NCBI GenBank assembly: GCA_963576735.1
Contig: OY755178.1
Coordinates: 14,942,001 to 15,006,000 of the forward strand
Length of the DNA stretch: 64,000 bases
Reading direction: 5' to 3'
Origin: Bedellia somnulentella
Lineage: Eukaryota > Arthropoda > Insecta > Lepidoptera > Bedelliidae
Below are positions 1 through 12,398 of this stretch, piece by piece. The translations under genes were made by a program, and so were the position numbers. The notes beneath the pieces are model-generated. The model saw only the letters and a list, made by a program, of their open reading frames with translations. It did not search any database and was not told the origin of the DNA. How positions within the stretch are numbered: position 1 is the stretch's first letter; every line of letters starts with the position of its first letter.

Positions 1-957
1 ATTTTCTTACAAAATATATCTCCGTATTCCGCGAAAACTATAAACATTTCCGACGCTAGACAAAACTCTTGTAAAATATTTTCAAAACCGATATTTTGTA
101 CCATTTTAGACTGAACCACTCTCGTGTATTTTCATCAACACTCATGTTTTGACGAAAATATTAGAGTCTCCCGCGCTCCGACCGCCGATCGTCCAAATCT
201 CGATACTCACTTGTTTTATTGACTGTATCATGCTGAGTGTTGGCTAGTTAACCAATATTTGTGAAAGTGTCAACATTTTAAAGTTCTAAATAATCAGCGC
301 TATGAGATATATGCAGTTTTGTTTGGTGTTTTTGTACAGGTAGATATTTATTTAATTAATAATACGATAAACTTGTGCAGAATTTTCAGTATTATGTTCA
401 TATCTTAATATAATAATTATAATCTTATGGAACTTTGCAGGAGTGCAATTTCAGTTCTTTTTCACAACATATTGTACGAGTAACTCTCGTATCAATAACA
501 TAGGAACATTTAATTGTTTATTATAGAAAAGTTAACTATTCGATATTAAATTTATTTAATTTGTGCAGAAAAACCAAGTAATATTGTGTTTCTCGGTAAA
601 TGAGCATGTACAGCTTGAAGAAACGCAAGTGATATAAAACGTTTATAGAAATAAAGTATCATGTCATGAGCTACTTAAATAAAATATAGATTCTACCTCG
701 ATATTTTTATTATTTCCAATTTTCATTATTATCGGCCCTTCTACTATTCCAGATAAGCATAAGACCAAGTGGGCCATTATTATTAGTTGACTAGTAAAGA
801 TAAATAATGTTTTTATAATTCAATTATCTAATTCACATGTGTCTTATAAATTGTTTGAAACAGACACATCCGATTTGATTAGTAAAACAATATCCGGAGG
901 AGCTAAACTACTTATCATGTTATTGTTGCGATCATTTTTAGTTAAGTCTGTTTTACA
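1..957. other. No gene seen
   Basis: AT-rich. The first ~200 bp are slightly GC-richer with cttttgacgaaaat-like words but match no other repeat in the window. The 71-codon frame at 839-1054 ends in an element A and is not a gene. Confidence 0.6.
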
Positions 958-1201
958 ACAACACATACATAAATATATACACGGTTATAAATCCCTGAAA
1001 GGGGTAGCCAGAGCTTCAGAATCAGAAAATCTTTCAGCCACTTTTGATAGTTAAGTTTTGATATTATAATATAAATGGTGATGGATATTAAACCGTATCG
1101 CCCAAAAACCACCTAAAAAGCCCCGATACCCTTAGTCACCTCTTACAAACTCCCACGGGTAGAAATAAAGTAGTGCTATTCTAAGCCGACACTACACAGC
1201 A
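958..1201 (-). mobile_element. Element A copy (minus)
   Basis: Starts with the inverted tail (acatacataaatatatacac), then ggttataaatccctgaaagg, and ends with the inverted head (gccgacactacacagcag). Diverged in the middle. Confidence 0.8.
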
Positions 1202-1640
1202 GTTCTAACTTAAAATAACGCTTAATAAAATAGAACACTTTATCACTATCACTCAGGAATGATGAAGTTAGTTCTTGGTATTCTTTTATCCATTCCAAAC
1301 ACAGTACTATCCAAACTATTTCATGACGCACTGGAGCCAATTACAGTCGTCCGGTGTTTCATCTACCTATAATTTATTGTAAAGAAAAGAGATATGTTTG
1401 TATTGAAATCACTAACTTAAAAAAATATGTCATTATTAGAAAACTTCAACATTCAAAATAAAGTATAGTCTTTATATAATCGCGCCAAATTTTATAAGGG
1501 ATGAGCAGTAATTGCAAAAACCTTTTAGATATTTAAAAATAAACATTACGCGTGCCAAGCAAGTGCATTCTACTAATATAAAATATAAGTTAATTAGTAA
1601 CGTTTTGTTAATTATTTATTAATTACATATTAATTAACCT

Positions 1641-1761
1641 TTATTTTGCCATCTTCTCCCCACTCAACTTTCCAAAGGTGGCTGAGGAATTTCTCATTCC
1701 TTAGCTCTGGCTACCCCATCTAGGGATTTATAGCCGTGAGTATATGTATGTATGTATGTAA
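1641..1761 (+). mobile_element. Element A, 3' half
   Basis: Keeps cccactcaactttccaaa, gtggctgaggaatttctc, tagggatttatagccgtgag and (tatg)n; 5' truncated. Confidence 0.8.
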
Positions 1762-2462
1762 TTAAATAGTGAAAATGATTGGTACAATTTAAGATTTTAC
1801 ACAAAAAATAATAATATAACCATCACATAGTGGGAGATAATACCCGCACTCATAAACTGGAATCGTATGCAAAGTGAAACTGCTCTTACTCAATGTTAGT
1901 CACACTATAATGTGGCAAAATTTCTCCATTTAAAATATTATAATAGAAATGCAAAGTTATGCAGGTGACGGATGAGTCGGTCAAGGTCGAGTCTGTCAAA
2001 TTTCGCCACACTGCGTTCACAACGAGTGCATAATTCTCTACAGCTACATTTTTATGTTAACAAGGTCCACATGTAGAAATATTGAGGTCACATTTTAAAA
2101 TGTACGTATATTTTTTGCTATAATTGCTAATTACATTTTCTTTGTCAACGTGTTATTAGTTGTTTGTTAACTATTCAAGCTTGCGTTGCGTTCCACGTAA
2201 AAGATATTGGATCTCGTATCAAAGGCAAATTGCAAGGAATATTAAATTTGATATGTGATGTAGGCGTAATCTAACCTTGCAGTGAAAAAGCGGTTACACA
2301 GCTTATCATAGCAGAATTTTGTAATATGATTTTAATTAATACGATATTCTAGGGATTAAAGATTTACTACATATAATGTAGTTTACTTTGAAACGACTAA
2401 TGCTTGCTTGCAACTAGAGGGTAAATCTACTAGCTTTTTAAATTATGTAATTAAATTTTATT

Positions 2463-2622
2463 TTGGCGATGTGATTTACTACCTATCACCAACTATCCTT
2501 TCTTTTAATATATTTTACTCATTAAACAATCAAAAGTGACTGGGGAGTTTTTGTTTCGCATGCTATGACTACCTCATTGTGGGATCTATAAACGTGAATA
2601 CCTATATATAAATATATCCATA
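2463..2622 (+). mobile_element. Element A, old 3' half
   Basis: Degenerate matches: ggcgatgtg, cctatcaccaactatcctt, aaaagtgactggggagttt, ggatctataaacgtgaata. Confidence 0.55.
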
Positions 2623-3420
2623 CAAGCATTATGATTTATGACAGAAGAATCGCTTTTTTTCTCAATATTTTCTTGTATTATCAAGAAAAAATCTAGTTAT
2701 ATTATATTTATTGACAGTTATTTTTATTTCTAGTTTGCTTGATGTCATTTTTTTAAATTTATAATAACACAATGAACGTGACACAGTGAATGTTACAGTT
2801 CAAGATTTCACACACAAAAAAAAACTTATCACGTTGTGGGAGATAACACCATCACCAGGAGGACCTATATCACGGGGATTTTTCCTCAGTTTGATTGAAC
2901 AATTTCGTCGAGTTTTGTCATTTATGATTTATTAAAAAATAAAATTCTACCGATTATATACCAATATTGTTTGACTAAGAATAGATGTGTGTTGGTTCAC
3001 TAGGTTCTCATGGGCTCTTGTTCCAACAATAAAGCTTCAATACAATTCATAACGATTTTGAAAGTTTAACGATTTAAACTTAAATAATAATTTAAAATTT
3101 ATTAATTCCAATATATAGAGGCGGCAAATGTTTTTTGTAAAATTTCATAATGTATTTCAAACATAACTGAAAACTGATTCAAAATTTTTCATCGTGATAT
3201 TTACCAAACGTAATGTTAATCATTGAGATTCAATTATACAATGGTCGAGATAATTCTCACGTTTCCAACAAAAAGCACGACAATACTGAACTGATAAAAC
3301 CTTGTTAAATTAATTACACTGGTTTGACACAAACTGCGCTCAGACTGGCGTCCCCAAAAAACTTTTGTTGGTTACTTAAAAATATTATCAATGCAAATAA
3401 AAACGATACAATTTTGAAGT

Positions 3421-3676
3421 GCTGTGTAGTGTCGGCTTTGAATAGCACAAGCCCATTTCTTCCGGTGGTGTACGTAAGAGGCGACTAACGGTATTGAGGC
3501 TTTTAAGAGTTTTTTGGGCGATGCGGTTGGAGACCCATCACCAACAACCTTTATTTCACCATCTTTTCCCCATGCAACTTTTAAAAGTGGCTGAGGAATT
3601 TCTAATTCCTCAGCTCTGACTACCTCTTTTAGGGATTTATAGGATAGGATTTATACAGTATATGTATGTATGTATG
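3421..3676 (+). mobile_element. Element A, full length
   Basis: Head gctgtgtagtgtcggctttg to (tatg)n tail, with a small internal duplication (agggatttataggataggat). Confidence 0.88.
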
Positions 3677-3878
3677 GAAGTGTATTGTTAAAAGTATTTT
3701 AAAACAAATAAAAATCGCGGAGAACCCATTTAGATCAAATGTTTAAACATATTTTCAATTCAAATAAAAACGATACATTATTAAAATTATAAAAGTATTT
3801 TTCTTTTATTAAAGAGTTACGTTTAAAATATTAAAAAAAGAATAAAAAATCACGAAGTACCCGTTTAGATTAAAAAGA

Positions 3879-4035
3879 GAAAGTGCCAAAGAAGACAGGC
3901 GGCCGAAGTGTGAATAATAAAAGGGCATAAATGAAAAGATTGATGAAAACACATGACGCTCGAGAGTTTTTCCAGGATCGTATTTAGTAGCAATTGATAG
4001 GCTCTGCCTACTCCAATGGGAACCAGTGACGTGAA
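3879..4035 (+). mobile_element. LINE 3' end, diverged
   Basis: aaagggcataaatgaaaaga, tttttccaggatcgtattta, ctctgcctactccaatggga. Same family as 16081-16272, without the tail. Two minus-strand open frames over it are not genes. Confidence 0.6.
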
Positions 4036-4747
4036 GATGAAATCGAGAACATTGTTTCGAAGACAGTACATTCGAGAACAGTAGGACGCGAAGATGCAAC
4101 CATCGAAATCTTGCATAAAAGTATCAATAAAGTAAGACAACATATTCGCATGTACAATATGACCATAACCTACATTTGTGGTATTTATCTTGCTGATCTT
4201 AAAGCCCCTAAAATTAACAACATCGAAACACTAGTTGTCTTACATAAGTAAGATATAAGTGAATAAACAGCTGATAATCGGTTAGTAATAATACGTAATA
4301 CCTACGCTATAGTTTATAGTGGAACCAGTTGAACCTGTCTTCGACCTTGGGTTGGACTCCCACTGACCACTGGACCGGTAGTCCGTGAATGCCTTACATT
4401 CGTTCTCCTTCACTAACTTTTGCATTTTATTTAATCAAAAACTCGTTTTAAGGTCAAATTGTTAATACTAAAATTGCTAGTTGTTTTATTGCTGGGACAG
4501 ATTCGATTTATGGACGATTTAAATAACTTCCCTTCGTTTACAAGGCGAACCAGTTTATGAATTCTTAAGTTTTGACTACCGTAATTATTATAAGGGTAGG
4601 CAGTAACTAGGTTTCTAGGATACTTTTCACGATTATGGCAAACCTTTGTCATTGCGCTCACATTCATCAATATTTTATCTATACTATATAACTGTGATAA
4701 AGAGGAAAAATATGATCCTGTGTTTTTATTTTATTTTTAAAGAATAA

Positions 4748-4862
4748 CATACATACATACATATACTCACGGCCGTAAATCCCAAAAAAGGGTAGCCAGA
4801 GCTTCAGAGCTAGAAACTCCTCAGCCGCATTTGGAAGTTAATAGGGGAGAAGATGGAAAAAA
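4748..4862 (-). mobile_element. Element A, 3' half (minus)
   Basis: Inverted tail catacatacatacatatact, then cggccgtaaatccc and the 'ctagaaactcctcagccgca' variant of the second subfamily. Confidence 0.75.
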
Positions 4863-4865
4863 TAA

Positions 4866-6904
4866 AGTATAAATAAAGAATAAATAAGCTCTAAAAGTGT
4901 TCGACTCATTGAAAAAAAAAGCCATGGATTTCTAAGTCCTTCAGAAAAAAACATACGGTATAACAGAACATGATATATTTAATACAATACATATAACATC
5001 ATGCTAAGTGTCATGCCATACAGACCATTAGTAGGTTCTTGATAAAACTTGTATGTTTAAATTCAAATTGTTCAACATAAGTTTTTCTTCAAGACTATTT
5101 TAGTACCGTCAAACATACAGACAAATATTGAAAACACATTTCGAACACACAGACAAACATTTCGAATAGGTGTATTACACAATGTTTGCATTTCCTAACG
5201 TTACACAACTGTACCGATCATCACATTTGTATGAGTCGTATTAAACGAGACAAGAATTTCTCGACTCATCAATACTCCATAATTCGTTCGACTCATAAAT
5301 CACGAACAGCGAAAAGCGAATACTAAAAAAACATTTGCGTTCTCAAGTTTATTTAGGTAAAGCAGTGTAATGAGTGTTCGGCAATTAAGGGGAAGTTCTC
5401 GAGTCGGTCGGTGGTCGTCAAAGTTTATGTTTAATTTACGAAGCAAGTCTAATGCCTGATTTTTCACCCGAGTGATACCATTTCGACCGTTTAATGGTAG
5501 TCGTTTACTTGGAAATATTGTGTTGTAGTTAACTATTACAGAGACAGTAACCAAAGTAAAGAGGTATTATTTATAATTTTGTTCATGGGTTAAAAGAAAT
5601 AAAATCATATCTGGAATATTCCTGAAATAGCTCTAAAAATATTTTGATATGTTATATGGTTTTACTATAATTTTGAACATGGAAATTAATTTTTACATAT
5701 GCCAGTTACTAGATTACAAGTAAATGTTGTAAAGGAGTGGCAAACCCGTGTTTTGACGTTAACATTTATGTAAAGAGCTACTTATAGCTACCTAATTATC
5801 TGGAGAAGAAAATGGGGCGCCCGGTTCAAAAAATGCTGCCGCTTTTCATGAAAATAATCAATTTATGCCTTTTTATCACTCGTGACTTCATGTCGAAGTA
5901 AGCACGTGACCTTTTACTGTGATCTTCATGATCGCTATTCCAAATAATTACGTTTACTGCTACAAAGATGGAAGAAAATATTTTGGAGGGAGAGTTTGCT
6001 CAAGATATTGCTATTTATTGGGACATAGTAGATTATAACTTTTTTTTACCTGCTATATTATGTTTTTTTTTAAAGATTTTATACATTAAAGTTCAATTGC
6101 AAAAGATCTTAGAGGATATCTGTTGTTATCGCTATTCGATATTCTATAGATAAATTTGCGGGTTTGTAAATGATCATCGACTCTATCTACAGTAACATAT
6201 AAAATAAAACTAAGGAGATTAAAAGGAATATTGATTGGCACTAGTAGTGGGATCGGAAATAAAATTATCCAGACTCAACATGTTTAACATGTAAATCATT
6301 ATACATAAAACAAAGACTAAATCACCACTTCAAATAGCTTTTCTTTATCGATTTTGCAACTTTTTGATTTTTAGCGTATGTCTTTTAAAAGATAATTTAT
6401 TGCGGAAGTGTGGATCTGTATGTCTTTTAACAGTGTCATACCAAAATATACTGTAAATTGAAGTGATAGAGTTCAAGATCGTAAATAATAATACTAAAGG
6501 GTTATTCCCAAGGTGAAGTCATATTCGTTGACATTTTGAAACCGCAAAGGTTTACAATTTCACACCAACGCCATACATTATTGGAATATATGCCATTGCA
6601 TTTCTATTGGGGTGGGTAAATTTTTTAGTGTTATTATGATAATATTGGCACATTGGAATTTAACTAGATGGATTTTTTTTAATGATTGGCATATAATTTT
6701 ATTTCTAAACCTCTGCTATGATTATATATGATTTCAGTAGTCATCTTGTGTTCGAATAAATTATTAGTTTTGTTAACATTTACCTATTTAAGGCATATTT
6801 CAAATAATTGAATTTATTTGTTTCAGGAATCTTGGGATAGCAATAAACTTATTATCTGAGTAAGTATATTTTATATTTATGAGTTTAAAATTTTTCTTGT
6901 GATG
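4866..6904. other. No gene or recognised repeat
   Basis: AT-rich unique-looking sequence between an element A and the hAT-like element. Frames at 5300-5554 and 5968-6153 have no domain features or coding bias. Confidence 0.6.
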
Positions 6905-7180
6905 AAATGTAGTAGTGATGTAACGAATATTCGTATTTGCATTCGCATTCGCGAATATTCGCCTGATTTTCTATATTCGCATTCGCATTCGCATTCGTGA
7001 ATATCTTTTGAATAAACTGCGAATATGAAATTGCAAAAACATAGAATGTTATGACAATATTAGGTAAATTTAAATGAAACAAAATAGTATTATTACTTAT
7101 AATATTTTCTTTTTGATTGTAAAACGTTCGAACTTAACATCTTTTTCTTTTTAGAATTTACCTTTTTTACATAAACATAA

Positions 7181-7551
7181 ACATAAACGTTCACGCCGTT
7201 TATCCCCGAAGGGGTTGGCAGAGGTACCAATACTCCTGAACTCACATGGCAAGCGCCATCTAGTTTCCAGAGAAGGTACCCACGTTTTGCTTAGACAGTG
7301 TACTCACGTGATAGGGGGCAGGCCTATCGCCGTTTTGTACGAATACACTGTCACATGACTAAGTACAACTCAGCCATGTGGGTTTCCTCACGATGTTTTC
7401 CCTCACCGTTAGCAACCATGATAAATTAACCACACATATGACTTTAGAAAAGACAAATTGGTGTAGGCCCGTCCCAGGATTGGAACTCACGCCCTTCTGT
7501 TTTTTTTGGCGGGTGTTCTACCCACTGGACTATCATGTCGCTTACCTTTTT
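7181..7551 (-). mobile_element. SINE-T copy (tRNA-derived)
   Basis: Read on the minus strand: a tRNA-like head with degenerate pol III boxes, then a body (gacaaattggtgtaggcc, acactgtcacatgac, tatcgccgttttgtac in plus reading) and a tail at gaacgtttatgttta. It contains an unusual variant segment (catggcaagcgccatctag, near 7249-7267) shared only by the three copies at 7.2, 9.3 and 11.3 kb. Confidence 0.8.
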
Positions 7552-7709
7552 TGTGTTTATAAATCACAGTTCTTATGACATTACAAGACAAATAATACTG
7601 TGTTCATGTTTAGGCAGTCTTATTAAGTAGGTACATAAAGTAGTGCTTTGATCAGTCTTCGTCTTGCCTACACATACACATACTTTGATAATTATTTAAA
7701 CTTAAAAGT

Positions 7710-8052
7710 TAACCGTGATAGCCCAGTGGGTAGAACACTCGGTTATCGTTCAAACGACTAGTGTTCAAATCCTGGGTCGGGCCTACACCAATTTGTCTTT
7801 TCTAAAGACATATGTGTGGTTAATTTATCATGGTTGTTAACGGTGAGGGAAAACATCGTGAGGAAATCCACATGGCTGAGTTGTACTTAGTCATGTGACA
7901 GTGTATTCGTACAAAAACGGCGATAGGCCTGCCTCCTATCACGTGAGTACACTGTCCATGCAAAACGTGGGTGCTCTGTACACCAGGTGACAAAGTCACC
8001 TGTGCCAACCCCTTCGGGGATATACGGCGTGAACGTTTATGTTTATGTTATG
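7710..8052 (+). mobile_element. SINE-T copy (tRNA-derived), full length with TSD
   Basis: Head gtgatagcccagtgggtaga carries a perfect A box (TAGCCCAGTGG), and gttcaaatcc is the B box of a tRNA-type pol III promoter. The tail is gaacgtttatgtttatg. Flanked by an 8-bp duplication, ttaaaagt (7702-7709, 8053-8060). Nested in the hAT-like element. Confidence 0.85.
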
Positions 8053-8454
8053 TTAAAAGTAAAATAAACTGAATTTTCAACATATTTTGCTTTATAAGAT
8101 TTTGTTCTAAGAAAAAAAAAAAAACTTTATTTTCTTTTTAAAAACTAAACGACATACACTTAACCGCAGCTTACTTACCCGCAGTAGCGCTCTACTTTGA
8201 ATCATAGACAAACGGCGCCTGAAACCTGTATATTCGCATTCGCATCCGCATTCGCGAATGTGAACAACAGATATTCGCATTCGCATTCGTATTCGCAAAT
8301 GCTTAAAAACTGACATTCGTTACATCTCTAAAATGTAGTATCAGAACTTTCAGTGTTAAAGTACAATTCGACAGTTAAAAGTAACATGTAATTTGCTTTA
8401 ACAGTTCCCGCTTTGACAATAGCTTAAAAAAATAAAGGGGATTATCTTTAAGTG

Positions 8455-8580
8455 GATGGATTGATGGATGTGAACGAAGCCAGAGAGGTTTGTCAGGATC
8501 GTACAAAGTGGTGATAGATAGTCTCTGCTCACCCCAATGAGAACTAACGGCGTGAGAATATGTATGTACGTATCTTTAAG
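8455..8580 (+). mobile_element. LINE 3' end, tandem unit 1
   Basis: gattgatggatgtgaacgaa, gtttgtcaggatcgtacaaa, ggcgtgagaatatgtatgta. Same family as 16081. Confidence 0.75.
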
Positions 8581-9071
8581 TGCTGCTCTAGGGTAGACCT
8601 GTATTGCAGATACCTAATCAATAAATTTAAATGAATTATCATTAGCACTAAAAACAATAAGCAAATATTAATAGGTACTATATCACATTATAGATAATTC
8701 ATGAACTAAACCTTTTAGTTACTAAATTATAAAATTAACTATAATATCATATAGATGATTTTTAAAATTCGACTTAAAGTGAACAAGCAATCATTTTAAT
8801 TCAATATTTTAATTTGAAATCTATAAAGAGACAGTTATGAATAACCACCAAACATTTTATTTAACAATAGCTTAATTCGAGACAGTACTATCGATGTAAA
8901 TGTTGGTTATTCAGTCACGGAATCAGGCCAATAACAGGTTACTTTTACAATCACTGTTCTTGTGCAAGTTCTGCGGATTTCTTCCCACGGTACTCTATTA
9001 ATATGCATATTTTACTCTAGCCATCCGCCCCGACTTTACACGGGTAGTTGGCAGTCTGTCTATGAATAATA

Positions 9072-9142
9072 TGACATATACATACATATACTCAAGGCTA
9101 TAAATCCCTAAACAGGGTAGCCAGAGCTTCCGAATAAGAATT
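9072..9142 (-). mobile_element. Element A tail fragment (minus), tandem unit 1
   Basis: catacatatactcaaggcta through ggtagccagagcttcc only. Its duplicate lies at 11129-11199. Confidence 0.7.
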
Positions 9143-9237
9143 ATGACTAAATGAAAATAGCCTAAACTAATCAAAACTCAACTCAAACGTTCACGCCGTA
9201 TATCTCCGAAAGGGTTGCCAGAGGTACTTATAACATA

Positions 9238-9608
9238 ACATAAACGTTCACGCCGTTTATCCCCGAAGGGGTTGGCAGAGGTACCAATACTCCTGAACTC
9301 ACATGGCAAGCGCCATCTAGTTTCCAGAGAAGGTACCCACGTTTTGCTTAGACAGTGTACTCACGTGATAGGGGGCAGGCCTATCGCCGTTTTGTACGAA
9401 TACACTGTCACATGACTAAGTACAACTCAGCCATGTGGGTTTCCTCACGATGTTTTCCCTCACCGTTAGCAACCATGATAAATTAACCACACATATGACT
9501 TTAGAAAAGACAAATTGGTGTAGGCCCGTCCCAGGATTGGAACTCACGCCCTTCTGTTTTTTTTGGCGGGTGTTCTACCCACTGGACTATCATGTCGCTT
9601 ACCTTTTT
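9238..9608 (-). mobile_element. SINE-T copy, tandem-duplication junction
   Basis: Second-unit counterpart of 7181-7551. Its left flank matches that of the 11295 copy and its right flank matches that of the 7181 copy, as a crossover product would. Confidence 0.8.
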
Positions 9609-9766
9609 TGTGTTTATAAATCACAGTTCTTATGACATTACAAGACAAATAGTACTGTGTTCATGTTTAGGCAGTCTTATTAAGTAGGTACATAAAGTAG
9701 TGCTTTGATCAGTCTTCGTCTTGCCTACACATACACATACTTTGATAATTATTTAAACTTAAAAGT

Positions 9767-10109
9767 TAACCGTGATAGCCCAGTGGGTAGAACACTCGGT
9801 TATCGTTCAAACGACTAGTGTTCAAATCCTGGGTCGGGCCTACACCAATTTGTCTTTTCTAAAGACATATGTGTGGTTAATTTATCATGGTTGTTAACGG
9901 TGAGGGAAAACATCGTGAGGAAATCCACATGGCTGAGTTGTACTTAGTCATGTGACAGTGTATTCGTACAAAAACGGCGATAGGCCTGCCTCCTATCACG
10001 TGAGTACACTGTCCATGCAAAACGTGGGTGCTCTGTACACCAGGTGACAAAGTCACCTGTGCCAACCCCTTCGGGGATATACGGCGTGAACGTTTATGTT
10101 TATGTTATG
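9767..10109 (+). mobile_element. SINE-T copy (duplicate of 7710-8052)
   Basis: Identical by eye to 7710-8052, offset 2,057 bp, with the same pol III boxes and flanks. Confidence 0.85.
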
Positions 10110-10511
10110 TTAAAAGTAAAATAAACTGAATTTTCAACATATTTTGCTTTATAAGATTTTGTTCTAAGAAAAAAAAAAAAACTTTATTTTCTTTTTAAAA
10201 ACTAAACGACATACACTTAACCGCAGCTTACTTACCCGCAGTAGCGCTCTACTTTGAATCATAGACAAACGGCGCCTGAAACCTGTATATTCGCATTCGC
10301 ATCCGCATTCGCGAATGTGAACAACAGATATTCGCATTCGCATTCGTATTCGCAAATGCTTAAAAACTGACATTCGTTACATCTCTAAAATGTAGTATCA
10401 GAACTTTCAGTGTTAAAGTACAATTCGACAGTTAAAAGTAACATGTAATTTGCTTTAACAGTTCCCGCTTTGACAATAGCTTAAAAAAATAAAGGGGATT
10501 ATCTTTAAGTG

Positions 10512-10637
10512 GATGGATTGATGGATGTGAACGAAGCCAGAGAGGTTTGTCAGGATCGTACAAAGTGGTGATAGATAGTCTCTGCTCACCCCAATGAGAA
10601 CTAACGGCGTGAGAATATGTATGTACGTATCTTTAAG
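10512..10637 (+). mobile_element. LINE 3' end, tandem unit 2
   Basis: Duplicate of 8455-8580, offset 2,057 bp. Confidence 0.75.
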
Positions 10638-11128
10638 TGCTGCTCTAGGGTAGACCTGTATTGCAGATACCTAATCAATAAATTTAAATGAATTATCATT
10701 AGCACTAAAAACAATAAGCAAATATTAATAGGTACTATATCACATTATAGATAATTCATGAACTAAACCTTTTAGTTACTAAATTATAAAATTAACTATA
10801 ATATCATATAGATGATTTTTAAAATTCGACTTAAAGTGAACAAGCAATCATTTTAATTCAATATTTTAATTTGAAATCTATAAAGAGACAGTTATGAATA
10901 ACCACCAAACATTTTATTTAACAATAGCTTAATTCGAGACAGTACTATCGATGTAAATGTTGGTTATTCAGTCACGGAATCAGGCCAATAACAGGTTACT
11001 TTTACAATCACTGTTCTTGTGCAAGTTCTGCGGATTTCTTCCCACGGTACTCTATTAATATGCATATTTTACTCTAGCCATCCGCCCCGACTTTACACGG
11101 GTAGTTGGCAGTCTGTCTATGAATAATA

Positions 11129-11199
11129 TGACATATACATACATATACTCAAGGCTATAAATCCCTAAACAGGGTAGCCAGAGCTTCCGAATAAGAATT
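11129..11199 (-). mobile_element. Element A tail fragment (minus), tandem unit 2
   Basis: Copy of 9072-9142 offset by 2,057 bp. Confidence 0.7.
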
Positions 11200-11294
11200 A
11201 TGACTAAATGAAAATAGCCTAAACTAATCAAAACTCAACTCAAACGTTCACGCCGTATATCTCCGAAAGGGTTGCCAGAGGTACTTATAACATA

Positions 11295-11660
11295 ACATAA
11301 ACGTTCACGCCGTTTATCCCCGAAGGGGTTGGCAGAGGTACCAATACTCCTGAACTCACATGGCAAGCGCCATCTAGTTTCCAGAGAAGGTACCCACGTT
11401 TTGCTTAGACAGTGTACTCACGTGATAGGGGGCAGGCCTATCGCCGTTTTGTACGAATACACTGTCACATGACTAAGTACAACTCAGCCATGTGGGTTTC
11501 CTCACGATGTTTTCCCTCACCGTTAGCAACCATGATAAATTAACCACACATATGACTTTAGAAAAGACAAATTGGTGTAGGCCCGTCCCAGGATTGGAAC
11601 TCACGCCCTTCTGTTTTTCGGGCGGGTGTTCTTACCCACTGGACTATCATGTCGCTTCTG
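11295..11660 (-). mobile_element. SINE-T copy at the right end of the tandem duplication
   Basis: Matches 7181 onward until 11617, where it reads tttttcggg instead of tttttttttgg. It then enters unique DNA after about 11660. This is the single-copy right junction of the duplication. Confidence 0.8.
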
Positions 11661-12398
11661 AAAAAACACGTGATATTGTCACCTATCAAGCCTATCACCT
11701 AAACTACTCTTTGTTAAATCATCTCACTGCCAATTGATCCCGTCAAAATTCTTTGATATGGCAAAAGTTTTGCCATTTACAAACATATAGAAGGAGAGGG
11801 CCCGATAAGAACTTTATTTTTTTATATGTATCATGTATTCATCCTTATGTTTTTTCATATACAGTAGATATTTTTTTTATAACAGACAGACACTCTCATT
11901 TTATTTACGTGTGTAGATATTGATTCTGTGTGATAGATAAACTCTTGTATGGCAATGATTGATATGATAAACACTCTATTCAGTTGAAATTGTTCATGTT
12001 TACATTACTGTTTCTACGGAGTAGTGTAGTTGAGTTGAATGACATGTAATTAACTATATTATGAGTGTTATTGAGAGTGTCTATGAGATAATTTTATAAC
12101 TATAAATTTAAATATAAACATTCTTTTGTTCATGGTTTTTTCATGTTGTCGTTGGAACTATTGACTCATTCTCTCCCAAGTTTTTTGTAAATAGCTAAAA
12201 AGAACACTGATCGCTTTTCCGTTATTAATTGTGTAATTAATTATCTAGTCCCCAACCATCTTAATTTATAATCTCAGTTATAGTTTTGGTATCATGTGCT
12301 CATTGTGACCATCTTAATTAGGACCAAAATTTTCAACCAAAAAGTAATGTATTTGTTTATAATGATACTTTTATGATACTCATGGCAGGAGTACTCAT
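11661..12398. other. No gene seen
   Basis: Unique AT-rich sequence between the tandem duplication and an element A. Confidence 0.6.

Larger units (their letters stand above)
6913..8330. mobile_element. Non-autonomous hAT-like element with 8-bp target duplication, carrying nested SINEs
   Basis: The ends are imperfect inverted repeats (tagtgatgtaacgaat at left; the right end reads tagagatgtaacgaat inverted), flanked by the 8-bp duplication aaatgtag at 6905-6912 and 8331-8338. Eight-base duplications and such ends fit the hAT superfamily. Both subterminal regions are rich in the hexamer attcgc (6925-7000 and 8230-8300), possibly transposase-binding repeats. No transposase is present. Two SINE-T copies are nested inside (7181-7551 and 7710-8052). 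Confidence 0.75.
9238..10387. mobile_element. Duplicated right portion of the hAT-like element (no left end)
   Basis: Second copy of 7181-8330 produced by the tandem duplication. It has the right inverted repeat and the aaatgtag flank (10388-10395) but lacks the left terminus. Confidence 0.75.
7181..11660. repeat. 2,057-bp tandem duplication (two full units and a partial third)
   Basis: Unit 1 is 7181-9237 and unit 2 is 9238-11294. A partial third unit runs from 11295 to about 11660, matching exactly until 11617. By eye units 1 and 2 differ at one base only (A 7595 versus G 9652). Each unit starts inside a SINE-T and contains the right end of the hAT-like element, a second SINE-T, a LINE 3' end and an element A tail. 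All three unit boundaries fall in SINE-T sequence, as expected for unequal crossing-over between SINE copies. The near identity means either a very recent event or an assembly error. Confidence 0.9.

Noticed and set aside
7378..11737. Repeated identical small frames of 62-81 codons (for example at 7378, 9435, 11492 and 8107, 10164)
   Set aside because: They are SINE-T and attcgc-array sequence repeated by the 2,057-bp duplication, not a gene family.
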